The translations under genes were made by a program, and so were the position numbers. The notes beneath the pieces are model-generated. The model ran no database searches. It had not been told where the DNA came from and was given only the letters and a program-made list of their open reading frames with translations. Positions 29,552 to 38,358 of a stretch of DNA of 64,000 nucleotides are shown one piece after another. The DNA lies in contig NZ_SJSN01000009.1 of the NCBI RefSeq assembly GCF_004331675.1, forward strand, positions 124,001 through 188,000. Reading direction: 5' to 3'. The first letter of the stretch is position 1. Each line of letters opens with the position of its first letter. Source of the DNA: Pedobacter frigidisoli (GTDB lineage: Bacteria; Bacteroidota; Bacteroidia; Sphingobacteriales; Sphingobacteriaceae).

Positions 29552-31807
29552 TCAGTTGCTTACTCCCCAAGATTTGTTTGGCTTTGCACCCATTTCGAGT
29601 TCTAGCTTACCGCCATTCATCAATTGCTCGTGAGAAAACCAAGGCGTATTTAAAACCTTTCCGTCAAATTTTGCACTTTGAATATATTTATTGATCACTG
29701 AGCTTTTATTCGCAATCAATTGAAATTTCTTTCCGTTAGGTAAATCGATGGTTACGTTTTCAAAAACAGGACTACCAATCGTGTACATTGGAATTCCTGG
29801 TGTAACAGGGTAAAATCCCATTGATGAAAATACCATAAAGGCTGTCATTCCGCCACCATCTTCATCGCCAGGAATGCCGAAAACATTATCCTTAAACCAA
29901 GTATCTAACAAAAAGCGGATGCGCTTTTGGGTTTTCCAAGGTGATGCTGTAAAATTATAAAGGTATGGAATATGAAAACTCGGCTCGTTACCCATTGAAT
30001 ACTGACCAACCAAACCGGTAGCATCTGGCAATTTTGCCCAAAAAGCATATTTTGCTCTTCCTAAACTTTCTCTATAAAGCTGATCAAGCTTATTTTCAAA
30101 GTTTTGAGATCCACCGAACAATTCCTGCAAGCCCTTTATATCATGCTGAACTTGCCAAATGTAGGTCCAACCATTATTTTCATCATAATAATCTCTAGCT
30201 CCCATTCCGCCATCAAAACTTGGATCGATATTAATCCATTTTCCATCCTTATCCTTTGGCATAAACATTTGATTTTTCGAATCCCAAAGATTACGGTAAT
30301 TTTGACCGCGAGCATTAAAACGTTTGTAATCATCATTTTTACCTAGGTTTTTGGCGAATTGACCTAATGCCCAGTCATCGAAACTATTTCCGAGTGTAAC
30401 CGCAACGGCTTGCCTTTTCTCCCATGAATGTACCGCAGTGTCAGTTTCCTTTTCTCCAGGTTTTAATGCTGGAATAAACCCTTTTTCATAATAAAAATGA
30501 TCTAATGGCCCGTTTTTTCCATTCTTCCAAGGCATCATCGTGGCTTCATCAGCATTTTTTTTCATTCCCTCATAGGCCTTTTCAACATTGTAGTTTTTTA
30601 AGCCCTTATTATAGGCATCTAGAAAAACAATTGTTGAATGAAAACCATTCATACAAGGATTATCGCCAAACAGAACTGGAAATGTAGGCACCCAACCACT
30701 TTGCTCATACATCGAAACATAAGAATTTAACATATCTTCCTCTTGTTTTGGGTTTAACAAGGTTCTAAGCGGATGATGTGCTAAATAGCTATCCCAAGTC
30801 CAGTCATCAACATAAAAAGGGCGAACAGTTTTATGAATTTTATTATCGTAACCGCTATAATATTGCCCATCTTCAGTAATATCCACCATTCGCTCGTAAG
30901 TGCGGTAAAGTGCCGTATAAAAAGATCGCTTTTGCGCTTCAGTTCCGCCGGTGGTTTTAATCTGATTGATCACTTTCGACCATGCCTCTTCACCGTTTTT
31001 AACTAACGATTCAAAGCTTTGGTTTTTAAATTCGTTATCAAAATTCTTACGGGCCTGTGCTGCACTTATATAAGATATAGCATATTTAAATGATACGTTT
31101 TTACTAGAACTTTGAGAGAACGCAATGAAAGCCTTAATTCCCTTTCCATTAACGGAACGATCGTTCGAAAGCTGACCATCTTTCGCTATACCCAAACTTG
31201 CTCCTGCACTAAAAACGCCATATAAATAAACCTTAACTTTATCGTGATAGGTTTCCAAGCCCATTATTTCAGTATCGGAAATGAATTTAAAATTGCTTTC
31301 GCCATCGTTGTAAACACCAAGCAAGATCGATTTTGGTGTGTTATCTGCAAACTCAAATTTATAAAAACCAACCTTTTTACCCGGCACAAATTCTACCTTA
31401 ATATCCTCATCAATTAGAAAAGTAGAATAATACCAAGGTCTGGTAATTTCTAGTTCATGATCGTAAGTCGACCTATTTCTCCAACTATTAACATTTAGTT
31501 TGTTAGCCGTTGGCATAATTGAGAAAACCTCACCAAGCCTGTGCGAAACCACGTTTAATGGAAAATTAGAAATCTGATCGTCCATATAATCCTTACGCAT
31601 AGGGAACATCCTAATCATTTGATTTGGCAGCTGCACAGTTGGCCGTGTGGGCTCTAAAAGTTGCCCAACATTCCCTATTCTTGGATCAACATACTTAAGA
31701 TTTCCTGCACCCGCATAATCTTGCGAAAATGAAGTGAAAGTTACTAATCCCAACAAAACGGTCAAATAATTTTTAAGTCTTTTTCCTTTAATCATAATTG
31801 CCATCAT
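29552..31807 (-). CDS. GH92 family alpha-mannosidase, secreted
   Basis: The 751-residue protein has a signal peptide (ends TSFSQ). It opens with the GH92 hallmark YVDPRIGN and ends with the signature GDEDGGGMTAFMVFSSMGFY followed by PVTPG and YTIGSPVFENV. GH92 enzymes are calcium-dependent exo-acting alpha-mannosidases used on N-glycans, yeast mannan or similar. A NEPSFHIPYLYN motif near residue 610 is also family-typical. It is transcribed alone, downstream of a tRNA on the same strand. Two close ATG codons (31807 and 31804) allow either start. Confidence 0.92.
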   Translation of the reverse strand: MMAIMIKGKRLKNYLTVLLGLVTFTSFSQDYAGAGNLKYVDPRIGNVGQLLEPTRPTVQLPNQMIRMFPMRKDYMDDQISNFPLNVVSHRLGEVFSIMPTANKLNVNSWRNRSTYDHELEITRPWYYSTFLIDEDIKVEFVPGKKVGFYKFEFADNTPKSILLGVYNDGESNFKFISDTEIMGLETYHDKVKVYLYGVFSAGASLGIAKDGQLSNDRSVNGKGIKAFIAFSQSSSKNVSFKYAISYISAAQARKNFDNEFKNQSFESLVKNGEEAWSKVINQIKTTGGTEAQKRSFYTALYRTYERMVDITEDGQYYSGYDNKIHKTVRPFYVDDWTWDSYLAHHPLRTLLNPKQEEDMLNSYVSMYEQSGWVPTFPVLFGDNPCMNGFHSTIVFLDAYNKGLKNYNVEKAYEGMKKNADEATMMPWKNGKNGPLDHFYYEKGFIPALKPGEKETDTAVHSWEKRQAVAVTLGNSFDDWALGQFAKNLGKNDDYKRFNARGQNYRNLWDSKNQMFMPKDKDGKWINIDPSFDGGMGARDYYDENNGWTYIWQVQHDIKGLQELFGGSQNFENKLDQLYRESLGRAKYAFWAKLPDATGLVGQYSMGNEPSFHIPYLYNFTASPWKTQKRIRFLLDTWFKDNVFGIPGDEDGGGMTAFMVFSSMGFYPVTPGIPMYTIGSPVFENVTIDLPNGKKFQLIANKSSVINKYIQSAKFDGKVLNTPWFSHEQLMNGGKLELEMGAKPNKSWGVSN

Positions 31808-31966
31808 TTTACTAAATTAATCGATTTAGTAATGAAAATTTAAAGGATTAAATGTAAATCTTTCTAATGGAACATTTCATAACATTTTGGTTAAACAACA
31901 TCGCTCTAAAACTAGAATGTTGATAAAACGGCTTATTATCTTCCTTAAAAAGAGCATTGAATAGGT

Positions 31967-31974
31967 TATTTTTG
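31967..31974 (+). promoter_or_regulatory. -7 promoter element of the helicase gene
   Basis: TATTTTTG fits the Bacteroidota -7 box TAnnTTTG exactly. It lies 8 bases before the ATG at 31983, so the transcript would have almost no 5' leader. Confidence 0.5.
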
Positions 31975-31982
31975 CATGAGAT

Positions 31983-34082
31983 ATGAATACCCCCGATTCG
32001 GAAAACCAACTCTTTTTAGATTTTTTAAGCACCACCAACCAACCTGTTTTTTTAACCGGAAAAGCGGGAACTGGAAAAACAACATTGCTCCGTAAAATTA
32101 GAGACACCACTAAGAAAAACTTTGCTATTGTGGCGCCAACAGCGGTTGCGGCAATTAACGCAGGTGGCGTTACACTACATTCGTTTTTTCAGATTCCATT
32201 TGGTCCATTAGTGCCGATAATTGATGAAAGTAACGAAAGCCAGCAGCTTAAATATTCTGATGAAAAAACAAGATTACTGCGGTGTTTGGAACTATTGATA
32301 ATCGATGAGATTGGTATGGTTCGGGTAGATATTATCGATTTTATCGACCGTACCTTAAAAGCGGTTAAGGGTTCGAACAGGCCATTTGGCGGCGTACAGG
32401 TTTTAATGATTGGCGATTTGTATCAATTATCCCCTATTTTCCACGATGCATGGCATATTCTGAGCGCACATTATAAGAGTCCGTATTTTTTCGACAGCCT
32501 AATTTTTCGTTCTACACCGATGATCACTTTTACTTTGGATAAGGTTTATCGCCAATCGGATCCAACATTTCTGAATATCTTAAACGGAATGCGGGAAAAC
32601 AGTTTGGATGGCGAGCTTCTTGAAAAATTAAACGAGCGCTATGATCCAACTTTAGATCAGGAATGGAAAGACGATTACATCACTTTAACTACTCACAATC
32701 AATTGGTTTCGCAAATTAACCAAGGTTGTTTAGCAAAGCTTGATGGTGAAGTTTTTGAGTTTGATGCGCAAATTACTGGCGATTTTCCGAAAGATGCGTA
32801 CCCAACAGATGAGAAATTACATTTGAAATTAGGCGCACAAATTATCTTTATCAAAAATGATTCATCGGGCAAAAAGCAATTTTATAATGGTAAGGCAGCG
32901 AAGATTACCGAGATTAATAAAGACACTATCAAAGTAGTTTTTACAACCGAACAGAACGAAATTGAGGTAGAAAGAGAAATTTGGCAAAATGTAAAATATA
33001 GCCTCAGCGCCGAAGAAAACAAGATTAACGAAACCAGTACTGGATCTTTTTCTCAATATCCTTTTAAATTGGCCTGGGCAATTACAGTTCATAAAAGTCA
33101 GGGATTAACTTTTGATAAAGCCATTGTTGATGTAAGCACGGCTTTTACACATGGCCAAGCATATGTAGCTTTAAGTCGTTGCCGAAGTTTGGAGGGTTTG
33201 ATTTTAAAATCGCCAGTGAAGCTGGAGAACATCATAACGGATGAAAAAGTAACACGGTTTACGGCAAACAGCCATCAACAGAAACCCAATGCCGAATTAC
33301 TGGAAAAATGTAGTCAGGAGTATGTTTGGGGATTAATTCGCGAGTTATTGGATTTTTCTTTGGTGGCAAAAGATTGGGAAAAGTTGGGCAGGTCGAAGCT
33401 GATTGATAAGGAGGAAAAAAATGCCTTTTTAGCTTTGTACGAGCAGGACAATGAAATTTTAGTCAACTCGATATTTAAAGTAGCCAGAAACTTCATCGCC
33501 CAAGAATATGCCAAGGTTTCTTTAGATCAAAATCCAGCAACCCAAAATGCTTTCATGGAACGTTTGCAAAAAGCATCTGCCTATTTTATTCCAAAGCTCG
33601 AATCTACTATTACCTTGATGGATAAAATTGTTGCCCTGAATTTCTACAGCGACATCCATTCCGAGAAATTATTAAGTAAACTCAAAGATTGTAATGACGC
33701 CTTAAAATTGAAGTTGGCCTTGTTTAAGATCTCTTGGATTCCATTCTCGATTAAAACATATATTGATACTTTTCACGCTGCCAGCAACAGAAAACCTGCT
33801 GAAAATAAACCCATAAAATCGAGCATAAAACCCAAGGAAATTACAAATCCGCAGGTATATAAAAACTTAACGGAATGGCGAAAAACAGTGGCGACCCAAA
33901 GAGGCGTACAGGATTATGCCGTACTTTCTGATTTAGCATTACTTTCCATTGCAGAAAAAATGCCGAGAACAACCGATCAGCTGGCGGCAATAAAAAGTGT
34001 GGGTATTGGCAACGCAAAAGAACTCGGGCAGTACATTACCAGAATCGTTAACACACATTTAGGAACGAGTGAATTATTCTAA
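31983..34082 (+). CDS. PIF1-like ATP-dependent helicase with C-terminal HRDC domain
   Basis: The 699-residue protein has a superfamily 1B helicase core: Walker A GKAGTGKTT (about 27-35), motif Ia APTAVAAINAGG and Walker B LLIIDEIGMV. The motif V/VI region has AWAITVHKSQGLTFDKA and QAYVALSRCRSL. The last 75 residues (PQVYKNLTEWRKTVATQRG to the end) form an HRDC nucleic-acid-binding domain. Such PIF1/RRM3-type proteins resolve difficult DNA structures and are common in Bacteroidota. The gene is alone and converges with the ion-channel gene. Confidence 0.9.
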   Translation: MNTPDSENQLFLDFLSTTNQPVFLTGKAGTGKTTLLRKIRDTTKKNFAIVAPTAVAAINAGGVTLHSFFQIPFGPLVPIIDESNESQQLKYSDEKTRLLRCLELLIIDEIGMVRVDIIDFIDRTLKAVKGSNRPFGGVQVLMIGDLYQLSPIFHDAWHILSAHYKSPYFFDSLIFRSTPMITFTLDKVYRQSDPTFLNILNGMRENSLDGELLEKLNERYDPTLDQEWKDDYITLTTHNQLVSQINQGCLAKLDGEVFEFDAQITGDFPKDAYPTDEKLHLKLGAQIIFIKNDSSGKKQFYNGKAAKITEINKDTIKVVFTTEQNEIEVEREIWQNVKYSLSAEENKINETSTGSFSQYPFKLAWAITVHKSQGLTFDKAIVDVSTAFTHGQAYVALSRCRSLEGLILKSPVKLENIITDEKVTRFTANSHQQKPNAELLEKCSQEYVWGLIRELLDFSLVAKDWEKLGRSKLIDKEEKNAFLALYEQDNEILVNSIFKVARNFIAQEYAKVSLDQNPATQNAFMERLQKASAYFIPKLESTITLMDKIVALNFYSDIHSEKLLSKLKDCNDALKLKLALFKISWIPFSIKTYIDTFHAASNRKPAENKPIKSSIKPKEITNPQVYKNLTEWRKTVATQRGVQDYAVLSDLALLSIAEKMPRTTDQLAAIKSVGIGNAKELGQYITRIVNTHLGTSELF

Positions 34083-34086
34083 AAAC

Positions 34087-35055
34087 CTAAGAATTAATGG
34101 CACTCAAAATAAAAAAGATGTTCAACAGAATATAGATAATTAGCAAACCAATCGAAAATATTCGATCAAAACGATTTGCCTTTTCGACATTACCTTTTTT
34201 AATCATTTTAAGCGAAAAAGCCGTAGAAACAATCACGATTAAAATGAAGATAAGTGTGATGCCATGCAGGGTATCAACCAATGTAAAAGTTGTAGATTCA
34301 GGTAACGAACCATCAATAATATACTTGTTACCAATCACAGCAAAAAGTGAACCTACGCTCAATCCAAAGCGAGAATCGATACTATCTGAATGAATGTAAA
34401 AGCACATGTAAGCAATTAAAAAAGCCACGTACATCCCCAAAAACATCTTCCAGAAAAGCCCAAATGCATCCCTACTCAAACCAATCTTAACCTTAAAACT
34501 GCTGTATTCTGTGTGTGGAGCCTTCACGCTTGGATCTCCAAATGCGGTTTCATAAATCTTAATTCCAGATGAAGCCTTTAAGCTATCAATATTCCATCCA
34601 CGAAGTGTAAACCTTGGATCGAATTGTTTCCCCAAAGTATCAGGAACGAAGATTAATGATTGAGCATCGAACTGCGAATTTTCTATGGAAAGCCTCAACG
34701 TTTGATGATCAAACGGAAAATTGTCTATCGCCCAAGAATCTTTCATTACACATTGCAATTTCATTAAAAGGTACACTTCATTTCCACTGGTATCGATAGT
34801 AGAAAACGACTTGGTAACTGTTTTAGCCTGCGGTAATTCGAGGTTGTCTACAAAATTGAAATCCTTATTTTTATATTTAAGCCAGAGCCAGAAGTTTACA
34901 GTATATTCCTTATCCTTAAAATTAATATCGTGAATACTCGTAACATAAATTCCGGTTTTAACAGTATCTGGATTAATTGCTTGGGCAAACAGGCTATTAT
35001 TTATGAGGAACAATTGGCCAAAAACCAATAACAGAAAGCATTTAAGTATTTTCAA
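34087..35055 (-). CDS. Pentameric ligand-gated ion channel (Cys-loop family) homologue
   Basis: The 322-residue protein has a signal peptide (ends SLFAQ), a beta-sandwich extracellular domain and four C-terminal transmembrane helices. The loop equivalent to the Cys-loop contains the conserved FPFDHQTLRLSIEN near residue 117, without cysteines, as in prokaryotic members such as GLIC. M2 (FGLSVGSLFAVIG) is followed by the conserved proline loop SLPESTTFT before M3. M4 lies at the very C-terminus. The ligand and ion selectivity cannot be predicted. Length and topology match the family. The gene is monocistronic and converges with the helicase gene. Confidence 0.85.
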   Translation of the reverse strand: MKILKCFLLLVFGQLFLINNSLFAQAINPDTVKTGIYVTSIHDINFKDKEYTVNFWLWLKYKNKDFNFVDNLELPQAKTVTKSFSTIDTSGNEVYLLMKLQCVMKDSWAIDNFPFDHQTLRLSIENSQFDAQSLIFVPDTLGKQFDPRFTLRGWNIDSLKASSGIKIYETAFGDPSVKAPHTEYSSFKVKIGLSRDAFGLFWKMFLGMYVAFLIAYMCFYIHSDSIDSRFGLSVGSLFAVIGNKYIIDGSLPESTTFTLVDTLHGITLIFILIVIVSTAFSLKMIKKGNVEKANRFDRIFSIGLLIIYILLNIFFILSAINS

Positions 35056-35211
35056 GGGGACGTTTAATATAATGGTTTGGGGTGATGGTTAAAGATAGCA
35101 CATAACGCTTGATAAGGCAATAAGTTTTGTTAAATTAATTATGTGTTAAGCAGTTTTTTTGATAATTTCGCAGCCCCCATTTCCAGCAATACCCAATTAA
35201 ATTATCCAGCC

Positions 35212-36480
35212 ATGAGTAAGTTTTTATACGGAATCGATTTTGGAACAACCAATTCGGCGCTAAGCATTTATGATGAAGAGAAAAAAGAAATTGTGGATAC
35301 CATTTCCATCCCATCATTAATCTACTTTACCGAAACCAAAAGCTTTATAGATGGAGAAAGCCATATTGTTGGAGAAAAGGCAATTGATGCTTATTTGAGC
35401 GATGGAATGAAAGGGCGTTTTATCAAATCCATTAAACAGATTCTTTCGAGAACTACTTTTACCGAAACCCGAATCCACAATAAAAGATATACAGCTTCTG
35501 ATTTGGTTACCTTAATCTTAAAGGATTTAAAGGAAAAAGCAGATAAAATAATTGGCGAAGATTGTGAAAGGGCAGTAATTGGTCGCCCAGTTTTTTTTGA
35601 TGATGACAATACCCAAAAAGATACCTTGGCACAAACGAGGTTAAAAAAGGCAGCTGAAAATGCTGGTTTTACTGATGTCCGTTTTCAGTTTGAACCGATT
35701 GGTGCAGCTTTTGCCTATGAAAAAACCATTACCAAAAAGGAAAGGGTTTTGGTTGCCGATTTAGGTGGTGGTACCACAGATTTTACTTACCTAATTCTGG
35801 ATCCAGATAAAGTTGGCAGTAAGGATAGAAAAAACGATATGATTGCATCTGGTGGTATTTATATTGGTGGCGACAGTCTCGATTCTGCTTTTATGTGGGA
35901 TAAGGGAACACCATATTTCGGAAAGAACACCATGTACGAAGCTACGCCTGGAAAAGTTTTAAATGTGCCAAAATCGCTTTTTGCCAATATTTGCACTTGG
36001 GATAAAATGAACTTTTTTAATGGATTGAAGATCCAGAAAGAGATTGAGGAATATTATTACTATTCTGGAAACGATCCAAAATTTAAGAACCTAATTACGC
36101 TTATCGAAAACAATTTAGGTTATTCCTTATTCAGATCAATTGAGAAAACCAAGATCGAGCTTTCCGATCAACCACTTTCTAATTTTGCTTACTCAAATAT
36201 GGAAATTGAGATTGATGAGGACATTTCATTGGCTCAATATAATGCCATTATCGAAAAAGATGTGAATAAAATTGAGGCTTACCTTGATCAGTTTATGGAA
36301 ACCTATAAAATAGATGCCAACGAAATTGATTGTTTGTTTTTAACCGGAGGAACATCAATGGTATCAGCCATCCAAAACTTATTCAAGCGTAAATTTCCTC
36401 ATATTCCATTAAATTCTGGCGATAACTTTAAAAGTGTAGCCAAAGGATTGGCTTATAGCGGGTATCTTTTTGAGGATTAG
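35212..36480 (+). CDS. Hsp70-like ATPase lacking a substrate-binding domain (YegD/HscC-type)
   Basis: From the ATG at 35212 the protein has 422 residues. It opens with the actin/Hsp70 phosphate-1 motif GIDFGTTNSAL and has phosphate-2 LVADLGGGTTDFTY near residue 182 and the adenosine motif LTGGTSMV near residue 380. The family's peptide-binding domain is absent, as in YegD-like proteins, so it is not a classical DnaK. A longer frame from a GTG at 35143 exists, but TAATTTCG at 35163-35170 resembles a -7 box and favours the ATG. No co-chaperone gene is adjacent. Confidence 0.85.
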   Translation: MSKFLYGIDFGTTNSALSIYDEEKKEIVDTISIPSLIYFTETKSFIDGESHIVGEKAIDAYLSDGMKGRFIKSIKQILSRTTFTETRIHNKRYTASDLVTLILKDLKEKADKIIGEDCERAVIGRPVFFDDDNTQKDTLAQTRLKKAAENAGFTDVRFQFEPIGAAFAYEKTITKKERVLVADLGGGTTDFTYLILDPDKVGSKDRKNDMIASGGIYIGGDSLDSAFMWDKGTPYFGKNTMYEATPGKVLNVPKSLFANICTWDKMNFFNGLKIQKEIEEYYYYSGNDPKFKNLITLIENNLGYSLFRSIEKTKIELSDQPLSNFAYSNMEIEIDEDISLAQYNAIIEKDVNKIEAYLDQFMETYKIDANEIDCLFLTGGTSMVSAIQNLFKRKFPHIPLNSGDNFKSVAKGLAYSGYLFED

Positions 36481-36491
36481 GTATCGGGGAG

Positions 36492-36692
36492 CTATAGCTT
36501 TTTCTTTGCTAAATTACCCTCGCCGAAAGGCTTCAACTTTTTTACCCCAAATCGTGATGGCATATTCGATTCACAGCAGGATACTACTTTTGGAAATGGT
36601 TTAGTGGAGTTTACCACTTTAGTGTTTTTGGTTTTGCAAGCAATAAAAGCAATGGCTACAACTAATAAATACTTTGGAAATTGTTTAAACAT
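36492..36692 (-). CDS. Small lipoprotein, hypothetical
   Basis: The 66-residue product has a hydrophobic leader and a lipobox-like AFIAC at residue 19, followed by a basic tail. It is probably a small lipid-anchored protein. It lies between the Hsp70-like gene (convergent) and the terminator of the sulfatase gene on its own strand. I recognise no family. Confidence 0.55.
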   Translation of the reverse strand: MFKQFPKYLLVVAIAFIACKTKNTKVVNSTKPFPKVVSCCESNMPSRFGVKKLKPFGEGNLAKKKL

Positions 36693-36707
36693 ATTCAGTT
36701 TTAAGAA

Positions 36708-36735
36708 GCTGGCCTGAGTTTATGCTCAGGCCAGC
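36708..36735 (-). terminator. Hairpin downstream of the sulfatase gene
   Basis: GCTGGCCTGAG (36708-36718) and CTCAGGCCAGC (36725-36735) form a perfect 11-bp stem with a 6-base loop, 7 bases past the sulfatase stop. The following T-run is weak. Confidence 0.65.
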
Positions 36736-36742
36736 AAATAAA

Positions 36743-38161
36743 TTATTTTTCTACTTCCGACCAATCAAAACGAGGATTTTCAGCTGGTGTTTTTGCCTTT
36801 TTCATCAGGGCGTAAAGCTCTTTTACTGTTGCGGCATTATTTGCTGCGATGTCGTTCTTTTCACCGATATCGCTTTTTAAATTATAGAGTTCCAATTTCT
36901 CAGGAGATCCGGTTTCCTTAAAACGAATCAATTTCCAATCTCCTTTGGTTAAGGCCTCTTTTAAACCGCTTTCATTAAATTGCCAGTATAAATATTCGTG
37001 TTCTTTAACAGGTTTTTTTCCACTTAGAAGAGGGAAGAATGAAAGTCCGTCGATGTTTTTTGGAGTAGCAGTGCCAGTCAATTCGCCAAATGTTGGCAAA
37101 ATATCCCAAAAGGCCCAAGGTGAAGCCTCACTTTTACCAGCAGGAACTTTTCCTGGTGCCCTAACGATTAATGGAACGCGAATTCCACCCTCATATAAAT
37201 CTCTTTTTACACCTCTAAATGGTCCGGCGCTATTAAAATAAACAGGATCTGCCCCACCCTCTTTATGCGGACCATTATCACTGGTAAAGAAAATGTAGGT
37301 GTCGTTATCCAATCCCAATTTTTTAATCAATTCTACAATTGTTCCCACATCGGCATCCAATTTATTTACCATTGCGGCAAAAGCAGCATGGGGTTGCGCC
37401 TGACTATCATAATTACCTTTCTTCTCCCAAGGTGTTTCTGGTGGAAATTTGCTCGATCCATCAGCATTCTGAAATTTCTTAAGCAAGGCATCAGGAACTT
37501 TCAACTCTGCATGTGGAACTGTTAATGGCATGTACAAAAAGAATGGCTGATCTTTATTCGCATTGATAAAATCTACGGCTTTGTTTACAATTAAATCCTC
37601 CGTATATTTTGTGGTATCGGTTGGAATCTCTACCGTTTTGCCACCCACAATTTCATAAAGGTGGTTGGTGTAATAATCATGCGCATGACTTTGATCTAGG
37701 TAGCCATAAAAACTATTGAAGCCCTTTAAATGTGGTGCCCCTTTACTTTCTTCATCCCCCAAACCCCATTTACCAAACATGCCTGTTTTATATCCATTGT
37801 TTTGAAGTCGCTGCGCTAAAGTGGTATCTTGAGCACGTAATGCACCCAAACCATCTTTTCCTTTCGCGTTCCCTCTTACCCAAGCGTGACCCATGGTGTA
37901 GCCAGTCATCAATGCACAGCGTGATGGTGCACAAACTGTATTTCCGGAGTAAAACCGCGTAAACTTGGTTCCTTCTCCTGCCAGTTTATCTAAATTCGGA
38001 GTAGGTATTTTGGAGTTTGAATTAAAGGATTGGACGTTGCCATATCCCAAATCATCCGCAAGGATAAAAATGATATTTGGCTTTCTTTTAGTTTGCGCAT
38101 GCGAGGTAGCATAACTGCCCACCAGCACCGCAAATACAATTATTTTGAATGCATTTTTCAT
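36743..38161 (-). CDS. Formylglycine-dependent sulfatase, secreted
   Basis: I start at the ATG at 38161, which gives a good signal peptide (ends SHAQ) and 472 residues; a frame extension reaches 38200. The metal-binding start PNIIFILADDLGYGN and the maturation motif CAPSR with Cys77 (converted to formylglycine) define the S1 sulfatase family. A GKWGLGDEES stretch and TSDNGPHKEGG supply further active-site residues. It hydrolyses sulfate esters, likely from a sulfated glycan or host glycosaminoglycan. It lies about 200 bases downstream of a susC/susD pair on the same strand, suggesting a joint role. Confidence 0.9.
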   Translation of the reverse strand: MKNAFKIIVFAVLVGSYATSHAQTKRKPNIIFILADDLGYGNVQSFNSNSKIPTPNLDKLAGEGTKFTRFYSGNTVCAPSRCALMTGYTMGHAWVRGNAKGKDGLGALRAQDTTLAQRLQNNGYKTGMFGKWGLGDEESKGAPHLKGFNSFYGYLDQSHAHDYYTNHLYEIVGGKTVEIPTDTTKYTEDLIVNKAVDFINANKDQPFFLYMPLTVPHAELKVPDALLKKFQNADGSSKFPPETPWEKKGNYDSQAQPHAAFAAMVNKLDADVGTIVELIKKLGLDNDTYIFFTSDNGPHKEGGADPVYFNSAGPFRGVKRDLYEGGIRVPLIVRAPGKVPAGKSEASPWAFWDILPTFGELTGTATPKNIDGLSFFPLLSGKKPVKEHEYLYWQFNESGLKEALTKGDWKLIRFKETGSPEKLELYNLKSDIGEKNDIAANNAATVKELYALMKKAKTPAENPRFDWSEVEK

Positions 38162-38358
38162 CTGTATATTATTGTTTTTTAAAGGTGATGAAGCTATCAT
38201 GATTTTTTCACAAATTCAAGTTCTTGTTGTGTTTTGGTGTTCAAGAACTCGCAGGCTCGGTTTATTCATCCCATTGTGTGATTATTCGTAATGGATTATT
38301 ATTTTTATTCGGCACGAATGAGCCCTAATGGGGTTTGAAAAATCATGATGGTTTCATA

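Noticed and set aside
30104..30346. Open frames on the strand opposite the GH92 gene and other long genes
   Set aside because: They are shadows of well-supported coding sequences, without family resemblance or start signals.
35143..35211. GTG start extending the Hsp70-like protein by 23 residues
   Set aside because: The extension does not belong to the ATPase fold, and a -7-like box at 35163 would lie inside it.
38219..38249. 8-bp inverted repeat between the second susD and the sulfatase gene
   Set aside because: The loop is 15 bases and no T-run follows on either strand, so it is not a convincing terminator. It may be chance in AT-rich DNA.
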